Origin: Vibrio vulnificus NBRC 15645 = ATCC 27562
GTDB taxonomy: Bacteria; Pseudomonadota; Gammaproteobacteria; Enterobacterales; Vibrionaceae
Assembly: GCF_002224265.1 (NCBI RefSeq)
Contig: NZ_CP012882.1
Coordinates: 62,001 to 126,000, forward strand
Reading direction: 5' to 3'
Length of the DNA stretch: 64,000 nucleotides
Shown here piece by piece: positions 31,601 through 38,785 of the stretch. Below the pieces are notes generated by a model. It was not told the origin of the DNA. It did no database searches and saw only the letters and a list, made by a program, of their open reading frames with translations. Position 1 is the first letter of the stretch; each line of letters begins with the position of its first letter. The position numbers were made by a program, and so were the translations under genes.

Positions 31601-34600
31601 TCGCCATCGGCACGGATGGCGGTTAAGGTCAGCCCATCGGCTGACAGCGTGGTCGTAATGCTTTGACCAAACGAAGTCAGACTTTCTAGATCCGTTTGCA
31701 CGTCATGGAAACGAAATTGCGCTTGTTCCACATTGATATCGGATGTTGCACCGCTACTGCCAATCGCCACCGTCAAATCTTCATACACGGTCACCACATC
31801 AGGGAAGGTGAGCGTCGGCATATCATCCACCGCGCTGTTTCCTGCGGCATCAGTCACCGTGGCGGTGAGTGTCCATGTCGCGCGGTTGTTCAAGTCGCTC
31901 ACATCAATGGCTGCAAATTGCCAGTTCCCCGCGGCATCCACGCTGGTGGTGACACTGATGCTTTGAGTGCCATCGCTGATGGTCACCACCACGGGTTGAC
32001 CGACTTCGGCCCCTGTAGTGGTGCCTTGCAACGCAGTGCTGGTACCCAATTTAAACTGCAAAATGTTGAGGCCATCGAGCGTATCTATGTCAATGGTTGG
32101 AGCCGTGGTGTCTACCGTCGCGCTATCGGTTGCCGTTGCTGGGTTGCCTGCGACATCGACGGTCGAGACGGTGGCGGAGATCTCGCCATCCACAAAGCCA
32201 GAAAGATCGAGATTCTCGATCGCCCATGCCCCTCCAACAATCGTGGTTTGCAGTGTCATGGTGTTGCCTGCGGAGTCCGACAGCACCACATTCACGCTTT
32301 GGCCATCTTCAATGTGACTGACCAAACCGCCGATTTTTACCGAAGTCAACTCTTCTGGATTCAATAAGTCGTCGTCACCACTTTCAATTTCAACCGTAAT
32401 GGACGCTTGAGTATCTTTCACTATGGTGTGATGTGAGGTGGTAGGGTTGCCCGCGACATCAAGGGTTTGAGCGTGTACCGTCAGCTCACCATCACTTAAC
32501 GTACTTAAATCAACCTCCAATGACCATTGCTCGCCCGATACCACAGTGGTAAAAGTCAGTCGTCCGCCTTGCCCATCGATGATTTCAACGTTGATGGTTT
32601 GTCCATCTTCAACATTGGCCACGTGGCCATTGAGCATGGTGGTAGCTACTTCGAACTGATTTAAAAATGCATCCCCTTGGCCGTCAAAGGCGACATCCAT
32701 TTCTGCCAAGGTGTCTTTGATGGTGGCGTCGTTGGCGGTGATGACGTTGCCATAGGCATCATGAATTTCTGCCTCGACCGTGAGCGGACCTTCAGCAAGC
32801 GAGCTCAAATCGACAGGGAAAAACTGATATTGGTTGTTCTCAACTCGGGTGGTGAAAGTAAGCGTCGCGCCCAACGAATCGGTCACGGTAATGGTGACTA
32901 AACGCAAATCTTGAACATCCACCGTATTGCCGTGTATCCGCGTGCCTGGTACTTCGAGAGCATTTTCGTAGCCATCGCCGCCATCGTCGATAGTAACCGT
33001 CAACGACGCGCTATCCACCAAGGGTGGGAAGACAATCGAGTCCTCAATCACAATCGGTAACGGTGCAATCACTGTTTCTGTGGTGCCGTCGGCGTCCGTT
33101 TGGGTGCCTTCCAACAAAATTTGCGTCAGCAAGCGTTGCGCTTCACCATGGTCAACGGGCAAAAAGAGGGACAACTTAACTTGGCTATTGGTTTCAATCG
33201 CAGCGGTTAATACCGTTGCCCCATCGCCACGGACAAGGCTCAAGGATAGACCATCGGTTGAAATCACCACTGACACGGATTGACCAAGAGAGGTAAGTGC
33301 GGCGAGATCGGACTGCGTGTCGTGGAAAGTAAACTGGGCATTATCGATATTGATGTCCGACAACGCCTCGCTGCTGTCGAGAATCACCGATATGTCTTCC
33401 CACAAAGAGACGGTGTCTGGAATATCCAGTGTTGGCGTCTCATCGCTGGCGCTATTGCCTGCGGCATCGGTCACCGTAGCAGTTAAGGTCCAACTTTTCG
33501 CAGCATCCAGCGCACTGACATCGATGGACGAAAACGACCACAAGCCAGACGCATCCACCGTTGTGGTCACCGAGATGGTCTGAGTGCCGTCGCTGATGGT
33601 CACCACAACTGGCTGTCCGGGCTCTGCCCCTGTTGTGCTGCCTTGCAGTGCGGTTTCCGTGCCTTGCTTAAATTGAACAATCCCAAGGCCGGTTAAGGTA
33701 TCAATGTCAATGGTGGGCGCCGTGGTATCCACGATCGCCGTATCTTCTGCTGTGGCAGGGTTACCCGCCACATCGATGGTACTGGCGGTGGCGTGGATGT
33801 CGCCATCCGTAAGAGACGAAAGGTCGAGATCTGTGAGTGACCACGCGCCCGATACGACTACGGTAGTAAACACTAACTTCGCCCCAGAGGCATCCGTCAC
33901 CACCACTTGCACCGCTTGGCCATCTTCAACATGGCTGACAACGCCAGAAAGCGTCACAGAACTCAGTTCGGTCGGATTCAGCGCCTCGTCCTCGCCACTG
34001 TCGATGGCGATGGTAATCGCTGCTTGCGTATCTTTTATGATGGTATCACTCGCGGTGGTGACATTACCGGCAACGTCGATGGTCTCCGTATTAAGCGTCA
34101 ACTCGCCATCCACCAGCGACGAAAGATCAGCCTCGATTGTCCACGTATTGCCCGCCACAAGAGTCGAGAACGTTAAGGTGTTCCCTAGAGCATCGATCAC
34201 CTCGATATCAATACGCTGACCATCTTCTACCTCGGTGACTCGACCTGTCAGTACGGTTTTGCTCACTTCAAACTGATTGAGAAACGCATCGCCATTGCCT
34301 TCAAACTCCGCGGTGATGTCTGCCAAGGTATCCTTGATGGTGCTATCTGTGGCTTGAATGGTCTTGCCATAGACATCGTCGATATGAGCCTCTACGCTTA
34401 ACGGCCCTTCGGTTAAGCCTGTCAAGTCAACTGGCGAGATTTGGTAACGGTTGTTTTCTACTCGAGTGGTGAAAGTCAGCGTATTGCCATCCACATCGGT
34501 CACAGTGATCGTCACTAATCGGAGATTTTCCACATCGGTGGTGGTGCCATGAATGACGACGGCGGGGGTTTCTTGCGCATTCTCGTAGCCATCGCCACCA

Positions 34601-36630
34601 TCATCGATGGTGACGGTGATCGCCGCGCTGTCAACCAGTGGAGGAAACACAATCGCATCGCCAATCACCACCGCCACCGGCGCAACCACCGTTTCACTTG
34701 TACCATCACTGTCGGTTTGCGTGCCTTGAATCATCAGCTCCGTCAGTAAACGTTGGGTGTCACCGTGATCGACCGGCAAAAAGAGTTGAATTTTGACTTC
34801 TTGATTGTTGAGAATGTGGGCCGACAACACCACTTGACCATCGGCTCGCAGCGCCGAAAGAGAAAGACCATCGGCAGAAAGTACCACCGAGATGGATTGA
34901 CCAAGCGAGGTCAGTGAAGACAGGCTACTTTGCTCATCAATGAACGTGAAATCGGCATTGTCGATATTGATTTGCGAAAGCGCGTCGCTGCTGCCAAGAG
35001 CAACGGCAATATCCTCATTAACGTTGACCATATCAGGCACCATCAGGCTAGGCATACCGTCGCTTGCGCGGTTGCCAGCGAGATCCGTCACCGTTGCGTT
35101 CAATTGCCATTCCAAATTGGCATCCAATGTCGAAAGGTCAATGCTGTCGAACGACCAATTGCCAGCCGCATCAACTTGGGTGAGCGCTTCAACCGTATTC
35201 ACCCCATCGGTGATGGTGACTAAAACCGGCTGCCCAGCTTCGGCGCCCGAGGTGGTACCTTGCAAGGCCGTGTCTGCCCCGGATTTAAAATCGATGATCT
35301 GCAACCCGGTTAAGGTATCAATATCGATGGTAGGAAAAGTGGTATCTAGCCCTGCGCTGTCGGTTGCAACAGCAGGGTTACCCGCAACATCTTTCGTCAT
35401 CGCCAAGACGCGAAAATCACCATCGGCAAACTGAGAAACATCGATGTTGTCGATCGACCATTGATTACCCGACACCGAGGTAACAAACCACTGCGCATGG
35501 CCTGCCGAGTCCACTAGGACAACACGAATCGCTTGTCCGTCTTCAACATTCGTCACCTCACCGTAGACACGAACGTTGCCACTCTCGGCATCACTCACCA
35601 AATCATCATCGGCAGAGTCAATGGCTACCGTAATGGAAGCTTGTGTGTCTTTGACAATGGTATCGCTTGCACTTGCGGGGTTGCCCGCTACGTCGATGGT
35701 TTGAGCATGAATCGTCAGTGGGCCTTCCGCAAGGCTGCTTAAATCTTCGTTGATCGACCAAGTTCCACCATTGACCGTAGTGGTAAAACGTAGGGTTTGG
35801 CCCAAGCTATCGATCACTTCGATATCGATGCGCTGCCCATCTTCAACATGGCTAACGGTGCCTGTCAGGCCCGAGGAAGAGATTTCAAAACGGTTAAAGA
35901 ACTCATCGCCTCGGCCATCAAACTCAGTGGTGATCTCCGCCAAAGTATCTTTGATTGTGGTGTCAGAGGCTTGAATAAAGTTGTCGAGTTCATCGGTAAT
36001 GGTTGCGGTGACGGTCAAGGTACCTTCATCAAACCCACTGGCGTCAATACCTTCAATGCGGTACTCGCCTTGAAAAACCGTAGCGCTAAACACTTGCTGT
36101 TGACCGGAAGCGTCAGACAAAACCAGCTGAACGATACGGCCATCCTCTACGTCTGTCGTGGTACCGAAAATCGCAATGCTCGGTACTTCCAGCGCATTTT
36201 CGTAACCATCGCCACCATCAGCTATCGTCACCGTGATCGTGGCATCATCATCCAAGAGATAAAATTGCGCATCTGGGCTTTCACGCTCAGGCGTGTTTTC
36301 ATAGTCTGTCGGCAGCGTGTCGTAACCGGATTGAGCCAACACCTCACGCAGTTCAGGGCGAATGAAACCGAGTAAGCTCGCGCTTTCAGAAGCGAGGTCC
36401 TGATCTGAAGATTGCGCTTCGTTTGGCGTTGTAGGGCGTTGGTATACTGGCTCTGCGTCAATGGGATCGTCAATGTTAACGGCATCACTATCATTAATAG
36501 GTAGCGGTGTTTCTTTAACGTACTTCACCGTTGGGTCAACCACCTCGTCGGCTTGTACGGCAACCCACTGACCATCAGGCATTACCTTCCAAAGTACGCC
36601 GTCGATTTCGATATAAAGTACCGGTTTCAT
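22666..36630 (-). CDS. Giant type I secreted adhesin-like protein with Ig-like super-repeats
   Basis: About 4,654 aa. The ATG at 36630 has AGGG at proper spacing; an ATG two codons earlier is too close. Residues 1-125 form an acidic N-terminal region. About 125-2275 are four 539-residue super-repeats of bacterial Ig-like modules. A VCBS-like stretch (SFDDHYLTTEGHNEFG) and several T1SS-143-type and cadherin-like domains fill the middle and late parts. The C-terminus (TSGDDLFVFNSDS ... GDATVDTIAGFD ... NLIVQ) is a VCA0849-type type I secretion signal with only one degenerate calcium motif and no RTX array. It is probably a surface adhesin or biofilm matrix protein. No LapG-type Thr/Pro-Ala-Ala-Gly site was seen in the N-terminal region. 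It is the first gene of the locus. Confidence 0.92.
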   Translation of the reverse strand: MKPVLYIEIDGVLWKVMPDGQWVAVQADEVVDPTVKYVKETPLPINDSDAVNIDDPIDAEPVYQRPTTPNEAQSSDQDLASESASLLGFIRPELREVLAQSGYDTLPTDYENTPERESPDAQFYLLDDDATITVTIADGGDGYENALEVPSIAIFGTTTDVEDGRIVQLVLSDASGQQQVFSATVFQGEYRIEGIDASGFDEGTLTVTATITDELDNFIQASDTTIKDTLAEITTEFDGRGDEFFNRFEISSSGLTGTVSHVEDGQRIDIEVIDSLGQTLRFTTTVNGGTWSINEDLSSLAEGPLTIHAQTIDVAGNPASASDTIVKDTQASITVAIDSADDDLVSDAESGNVRVYGEVTNVEDGQAIRVVLVDSAGHAQWFVTSVSGNQWSIDNIDVSQFADGDFRVLAMTKDVAGNPAVATDSAGLDTTFPTIDIDTLTGLQIIDFKSGADTALQGTTSGAEAGQPVLVTITDGVNTVEALTQVDAAGNWSFDSIDLSTLDANLEWQLNATVTDLAGNRASDGMPSLMVPDMVNVNEDIAVALGSSDALSQINIDNADFTFIDEQSSLSSLTSLGQSISVVLSADGLSLSALRADGQVVLSAHILNNQEVKIQLFLPVDHGDTQRLLTELMIQGTQTDSDGTSETVVAPVAVVIGDAIVFPPLVDSAAITVTIDDGGDGYENAQETPAVVIHGTTTDVENLRLVTITVTDVDGNTLTFTTRVENNRYQISPVDLTGLTEGPLSVEAHIDDVYGKTIQATDSTIKDTLADITAEFEGNGDAFLNQFEVSKTVLTGRVTEVEDGQRIDIEVIDALGNTLTFSTLVAGNTWTIEADLSSLVDGELTLNTETIDVAGNVTTASDTIIKDTQAAITIAIDSGEDEALNPTELSSVTLSGVVSHVEDGQAVQVVVTDASGAKLVFTTVVVSGAWSLTDLDLSSLTDGDIHATASTIDVAGNPATAEDTAIVDTTAPTIDIDTLTGLGIVQFKQGTETALQGSTTGAEPGQPVVVTISDGTQTISVTTTVDASGLWSFSSIDVSALDAAKSWTLTATVTDAAGNSASDETPTLDIPDTVSLWEDISVILDSSEALSDINIDNAQFTFHDTQSDLAALTSLGQSVSVVISTDGLSLSLVRGDGATVLTAAIETNSQVKLSLFLPVDHGEAQRLLTQILLEGTQTDADGTTETVIAPLPIVIEDSIVFPPLVDSASLTVTIDDGGDGYENALEVPGTRIHGNTVDVQDLRLVTITVTDSLGATLTFTTRVENNQYQFFPVDLSSLAEGPLTVEAEIHDAYGNVITANDATIKDTLAEMDVAFDGQGDAFLNQFEVATTMLNGHVANVEDGQTINVEIIDGQGGRLTFTTVVSGEQWSLEVDLSTLSDGELTVHAQTLDVAGNPTTSHHTIVKDTQASITVEIESGDDDLLNPEELTSVKIGGLVSHIEDGQSVNVVLSDSAGNTMTLQTTIVGGAWAIENLDLSGFVDGEISATVSTVDVAGNPATATDSATVDTTAPTIDIDTLDGLNILQFKLGTSTALQGTTTGAEVGQPVVVTISDGTQSISVTTSVDAAGNWQFAAIDVSDLNNRATWTLTATVTDAAGNSAVDDMPTLTFPDVVTVYEDLTVAIGSSGATSDINVEQAQFRFHDVQTDLESLTSFGQSITTTLSADGLTLTAIRADGEILLTAHIASNAQVQLQLFLPVDHGDSQRLLTDLMIAGTQTDADGTTETVLTPLPIVIEDAIVFPPLVDSAEITVVIDDGGDGYENQFEVPAVRIHGNTVDVENLRLVTITVTDVDGKVLTFTTRVSDNAYQVSPVDLSSLAEGPLMVEAEIHDVYGHSVSASDSTIKDTLAEISTDFQGNGDEFFNKAEITTSGIAGTVSNVEDGQRIDIEVIDHLGHRLTFTTTVSGNSWSISEDLSALAEGELIVNTQTIDVAGNPTVDTDTIVKDTRAVISVNVASGSDALLNATEVTATDLFGRVFFVEEGQTVSVTVTDQAGKVLTFSSTVVNGRWEVADADLSSLADGPIVVTASVSDVAGNVATASDSLHVIDTLPPQIDIDTLDGLSVVDFRSGSLTTLQGTTSAEENQTVTVTITDGTNTLTYTTLVDVSGSWTINGVDIASLDQNAEWQIQADVTDLAGNPATDTMPTVIYPDGAVFIEALVGILGQQNATVDLNIQFGDFAFHADQSAFTELTSQGQAITIAISTDGLSLTATRTDGAQVLTAEIVDDQVKISLKKPLDEIRDLDSTHTSLLIQATQTDTDGTSETVVAPVSIVVLDSQPISFDDHYLTTEGHNEFGNLLANDFDLDAPLLVKSIFINGETHVVSQSAPLSLVLPEGILTIYSDGRWTMAVSRDLDHSQSQQVTFSYIAGDKNYDYDSANVVIDIHDGEAGRIEPGSQTLTENLLSDGAQVVTTSITVTGGSDNPDANSLRFDEKALADFESLNLTSGESLLTLSYQLSSDGKTISATAHNGDVIFTLTLSDAAISGSDVNASLTLTLNRPINQYNGDDVTRLPVTITGTDSDGTALISGDFVWRIEDGTNPTLSNANGVFLNEEGLLTQSSISDSGSVNVAVGSDPIGSLYFELAGQPTLTSGGEEISYVVSPDGNTLQAYVGDLNHLVFEVRIQEPNAENNSLINYDFILYRALDQHDEDEIDAIPLVITIRDTDGDIQRLPLDIEIQDGHQGELTSATLVVTELPKDNLIPAGITSEASVNLVVSADTDPIVAVTLSVSNGQAVVDRNNNALTHNGEALVWRVNGDGSYDAILSDGTAVFSVQLPDGVNFAPDSTNQVTLSVHLYLPVDHSKLTNDKQLSVALPVTATDTDGTSVTSNSTLIIFDGETPTLSVAGQVVVDEHGITDDGIASGSETVTHVLNVDGGSDDVADIQIDIAAFNAQGFTSGGLAITLYAQNSNGWFVAKSSDGEVVFKIRPNNNGKVDFVLSGALDHPDGNGTNLLDLPFDMWVIDADGDISSTETLTVTVTDDVPIAQNTSVELVEGDSYTTNLLPESVMGADGAEISSVTYRGTTYPLSADGTPVTIQLVNPNVPSEVYGSLVVHQDGTFELTTNPNVTTVPAISDTVSYVVIDGDGDQVTSTATLVLDDTAGILRVDDVEMREDEQGTLSIVVALGDRDQGETVDSIEIDANSLQGGTLYLDGVALNAVGGKVILSGSQLLMIGNQVTVSGALTYQPATHLASNTATIVLAVSAIIASTTGSETLADTINVNVFPVADVPTWQADSQYDYTLVEDASEPLLLTLNADLVDSDSSESLSYLISGIPAGITVWLDGSQVNETTAYSEEELNRMTIRSDTNISGQFTFTVTAVATEAGSSFASPSDQTAVASQQVTINVRPDADTPSLSVKNIAGLEDQPLNLHDAIKGHLTDSDGSETLYYKLEVAEGWSVEGGSSLRLEDGTYWFSDAELVAGHIYLIPKEDISSVTETLTVKVTAVSLESTVDGLVPVTPTANSSTETITIRLTGVVDEPHAIDGGAGHWGYDAESKVISNQTDFIEDQLIPLDFELITSDDDGSEVINILITGIPDGVMLVDASGQPVSLPISGEDPTTGIIYQVTNSDLANLYLKVPEDYSGQLQLSLKVISTEPDGDSGEFPMTVDIEIKPQVDQNSGSIISSLGVEDNRVPLSLWPSLGADNDGSEEVIGYVINAPEQGITLYFDGVEITIPTGGLDVASLTDSLSPDLESLLNSGRLTAKGPMDFSGTLDIPVTYLVQDTSGTGAIDQKYVDATIAVNFDARVELDTRLEGNPRVLANSEGGAVDLTYAVRFVDMDVDGSEYLDYIVIKVPTGLTLIVDHPNGATQDGEGNWVIPAHGLTSDSVRELAALILKDATISSTQNTEIINLVVSARVIDGEDARFIDAPIRVQFTGHDDGGGSCEPVGPPGDLTPGDDALQFNEGEDLDLSGLLDGNIGSDPNNELSFFISADKLPDGVMIEGEGVTIEYDSAGNIVGFVIPPEAMASLKITGLDEDFAGCLSLEVDIKETSGCNGDSVTTTQAIDIEILPIVDDMLVSSVTTMDEDGVTDLNLSLILGDSVEAGQTISGEGNSATGKETINSLMIKVPSGVTLVETPADTGLLTDNGDGTYTINDATRLGDISLVPPAHYSGDIRLEVHANITDAADCVAQTDTQDKVSIITIHIDPVTDAANINASNVLGDEDSYIALSGLDVSLIDQDGSETLSVMIKGVPDGAVLVYKVGASYELLPNNGADGGSFDGMPSSEWQLDPSRLADLYILPPLDFSGDIPLTINAITQEIGTTDIVHTSGSMTVGVLPVGDDVQFFGLDSQYTGMEGEALSIPVTISSNETNSDEFIVLTLHAELTSDPSALSGLDKIIVDGHEASFNQHGDGSWVARVIVRASEVGNIQLYSGDAFGTLNLTMTAQTFDKSIVLGSLATDLGEAQTQSIVVELAPVPDEPILTLDYVTIVAEASGSIPLNLDMSMVNPADGEEGYLTISGLPDGLLLSAGSKESGEWLVPVNDVANLSIVSGYTGAESFTLTLTPSAQLGGQTATGLSQVLDVQLLAIGDSSLTATSGDDLFVFNSDSLGSVGDATVDTIAGFDMSANSDTIDLSAILSGLGVSDGASADPFVDLVQTGTDLHINIKTDGVNAVQTIVLTDLNLEDYYGAGLTEAQILQQMIDDQNLIVQ
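29800..36245 (-). repeat. Four 1617-bp super-repeats inside the giant adhesin gene
   Basis: The landmark encoding DGGDGYEN recurs at plus-strand positions 36201, 34584, 32967 and 31350, giving three intervals of exactly 1617 bp (539 codons). Each unit holds five modules: DGGDGYEN Ig-like, GxGDxFxNxFE Ig-like, xSGxDDxLxxxE Ig-like, PTIDIDTLxGL Ig-like, and a longer module with FPPLVDS at its end. Copies are clearly diverged in sequence but have kept length. Confidence 0.93.
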
Positions 36631-36931
36631 TGTCATTTCCCTATGCCACTGCGCTTACTGCTACAAATTTAATGCATACCAAACAAACTCACAAGGCTTG
36701 ACCTATCATTTAAGCTTATGTTTTTTAAATTAAATCCACATTTCATTAGCGGATTCACATATCAAATAAGCCTCTCTCAATTATTGAACAAATTGATACC
36801 ATTGAATTCAGTTCGTTTCATAACCAAATCCATCACTCAATATTCATCTAACACTTTGTCTTAGCGAAAGCTTCACGATTGCTTCACATTTGATGATGAA
36901 TAATCAAAACCATCAAAAAGAGGAAGTCATT
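36631..36931. promoter_or_regulatory. Divergent intergenic region of the adhesin locus and the ygiW-like gene
   Basis: About 300 bases, strongly AT-rich. It must contain the promoters of the 20-kb minus-strand locus and of the plus-strand OB-fold gene. No clear -35/-10 pair, CRP box or palindrome was recognised by eye. Confidence 0.4.
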
Positions 36932-37294
36932 ATGAAAAAAATCCTATTAGTGCCATTTGTTTTGCTTGCATCTCACTCCGCTTTTGCAGCTTTCGACGCT
37001 CAACAACAGCAAGGTGGTTTTACGGGTCCAACAGTGGGCGGCGTCAATACAGTAGCCAATGCACTGACCGCGCGCGATGATACGGCCGTTGAACTGACAG
37101 GGAACATCGTTCAATCCCTCGGAAATGAAATCTACCTATTTAAAGATGCGACTGGCGAAATTCAGGTGGAAATCGATCACGAAGATTGGCGTGGGCAGAA
37201 TGTCGCTCCAAAAGATAAAGTGCTCATCATTGGTGAAGTAGACAGTGAACTCGTGTCGACAAAAATCGATGTGGACTCTATCCAAAAACTGTAA
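36932..37294 (+). CDS. YgiW/YdeI-family OB-fold stress protein, exported
   Basis: A 120-aa protein from the ATG at 36932, preceded by AGAGGAAG; an upstream in-frame ATG has no ribosome site. The signal peptide ends at SAFAAF. The mature part is the bacterial OB-fold (BOF) domain with the family pattern GGFTGP, ALTARDDTAVELTGNI, YLFKDATGEIQVEID and DKVLIIGEVD. Family members are periplasmic and linked to stress tolerance; here it stands alone, with no adjacent two-component system. Confidence 0.88.
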   Translation: MKKILLVPFVLLASHSAFAAFDAQQQQGGFTGPTVGGVNTVANALTARDDTAVELTGNIVQSLGNEIYLFKDATGEIQVEIDHEDWRGQNVAPKDKVLIIGEVDSELVSTKIDVDSIQKL

Positions 37295-37322
37295 ATAACA
37301 CCTGCCTCTGTGTTGCTCTGCG

Positions 37323-37370
37323 TACCAAACGACGTTGAAACGCCATTACTCAACTCGTTTGGTATTCTTC
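37323..37370 (+). terminator. Possible terminator after the ygiW-like gene
   Basis: Perfect 10-bp arms TACCAAACGA (37323-37332) and TCGTTTGGTA (37355-37364) enclose a 22-base loop and are followed by ttcttc. The long loop makes it a weaker candidate. Confidence 0.45.
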
Positions 37371-37497
37371 AAATTCGCTAACGTTTATTTTGAACAACAT
37401 TGACAGACACACAGACTTTGATGTGATGGACGCACCTCCCTTCTAGCGTCGTTGTACCAAACTAATAGTACAACCATTGAGAGCAGGAGTAACAAGT

Positions 37498-38532
37498 ATG
37501 CCTATTAAAGTTGTCGGTATTGATATAGCGAAAAATCTCTTCCAAGTATGTGTGCTGGGTACAAATGGACAAATTTTATCAAACAGAAAGGTAAAGCGAG
37601 ATAAGCTTCTAGATACTGTCCGCCAACTACCTGAGCAAACTGCTCTTGCAATGGAGTCATGTGCAACTTCTCATCATTGGGGCAGAATATTTCAAGAGCT
37701 AGGATACACAGTGGCTCTTATTCCAGCTCAGCATGTAAAACCATTTGTTGGGCGGCAAAAGAACGATGCTAATGATGCAAGAGCCATTTGCGAAGCCTAT
37801 TCTAGACCTAATCTTCACTTCGTTCCTGTTAAGTCTGTTGAACAACAAGACCTCAAAGCGATACGCAGTGTCCGTAAACGTTTGGTAGAGAACAGAACTG
37901 CCTTGGCGAACCAGATCAGAGGATTGGCTGCTGAATACGGGGTAGTATTTCCTCTCTCCATTAAAGCTTTACGAAGTCATTTACCGCTAGCTCTTGAAGA
38001 CGCAGAGAATGCTCTTTCCCCAGTAATGAGGAACTTACTGCAAACTTTATACTGTGACTTTGTCAGTCTTAGCGAAGAGATAGATGAAATGACCCAAAGT
38101 GTCACCATGTTGAGTCAGCAAAATCCAAAATATGAGGCTATTCGGAATATTCCTGGTTTTGGTCCGATTTTGACAGCGGCTCTGATTAGTGAGGTAGGTG
38201 CTGGAAACCAATTCCAAAATGGTCGCCAGTTCTCAGCATGGTGTGGCCTAGTTCCAAAACAAAATAGTACAGGTGGAAAAAGTAGTCTCGGCTCTCTATC
38301 GAAGAATGGCAATCGCGAATTGAGAGCATTACTTATCCACGGTGCTCGCGCAGTGGTTCGGTGCGGAGCTAACAAAGCGGATGCTATGGGAGTATGGTTG
38401 AGAGGACTCATTGCACGCCGAGGCAAAGCAAAAGCGATTGTCGCTCTTGCAAACAAGCTCGGTCGGGTAGCATGGCACATCTTGGCGAAAAATAGCGAAT
38501 ACGATATTAATCAGGCATTTAAGCCTGTTTGA
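37498..38532 (+). CDS. IS110/IS1111-family DEDD transposase
   Basis: A 344-aa recombinase from the ATG at 37498 (AGGAG eight bases upstream). The N-terminal RuvC-like domain has the DEDD residues in VGIDIAKNLFQV, AMESCATSHHW and QKNDANDARAI. The C-terminal Tnp20 domain has the helix-hairpin-helix IPGFGPILTAALISEVG and the serine-containing NSTGGKSS motif. The protein is full length without frameshifts, so the element may be active. Enzymes of this family are guided by an element-encoded structured RNA. Confidence 0.95.
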   Translation: MPIKVVGIDIAKNLFQVCVLGTNGQILSNRKVKRDKLLDTVRQLPEQTALAMESCATSHHWGRIFQELGYTVALIPAQHVKPFVGRQKNDANDARAICEAYSRPNLHFVPVKSVEQQDLKAIRSVRKRLVENRTALANQIRGLAAEYGVVFPLSIKALRSHLPLALEDAENALSPVMRNLLQTLYCDFVSLSEEIDEMTQSVTMLSQQNPKYEAIRNIPGFGPILTAALISEVGAGNQFQNGRQFSAWCGLVPKQNSTGGKSSLGSLSKNGNRELRALLIHGARAVVRCGANKADAMGVWLRGLIARRGKAKAIVALANKLGRVAWHILAKNSEYDINQAFKPV

Positions 38533-38768
38533 TTAAAAATACTAAGTTCTAAGGAGATATCCTCAAGAAGCAACTGAGTTTGCAATAGCTGATGAATAAA
38601 CGGTGAACCATCCTTACTACACTCTGATAACGCAACGAGGTTATTGAAACCGAGGCTTTGAAAAGACAGTGAGGAGCGGATTACATCATGGCGCAGGTCA
38701 CGTAGTAGACCTAGAAAGACGTCGGATATATGTTAGCGACCGTATCATTGAATCAGTCATTGCATCCT
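38533..38768 (+). ncRNA. Probable guide (bridge/seeker) RNA region of the IS1111-type element
   Basis: A noncoding stretch of 236 bases between transposase stop and right inverted repeat. IS110-family elements carry a structured RNA that pairs with donor and target; in the IS1111 group it is encoded downstream of the transposase, as this empty interval fits. Exact ends and folds cannot be set from sequence reading alone. Confidence 0.5.
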
Positions 38769-38785
38769 GAGGTGCGTCCATATAT

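Larger units (their letters stand above)
37421..38785 (+). mobile_element. IS110-family insertion sequence of the IS1111 type
   Basis: The element has subterminal inverted repeats TGGACGCACCTC (37427-37438) and GAGGTGCGTCCA (38769-38780), perfect over 12 bp. The transposase begins only 59 bases after the left repeat, while about 236 bases of noncoding DNA lie between its stop and the right repeat. This is the IS1111 layout. The outer borders are estimated from the repeats and from the interrupted IS5 repeat; no target duplication is expected for this group. Confidence 0.85.

Noticed and set aside
22769..36375. Many plus-strand open frames of 60-285 codons opposite the giant adhesin gene
   Set aside because: They are shadows of the repeated, biased codons of the adhesin. 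They lack ribosome sites and family features, and recur with the super-repeat period.
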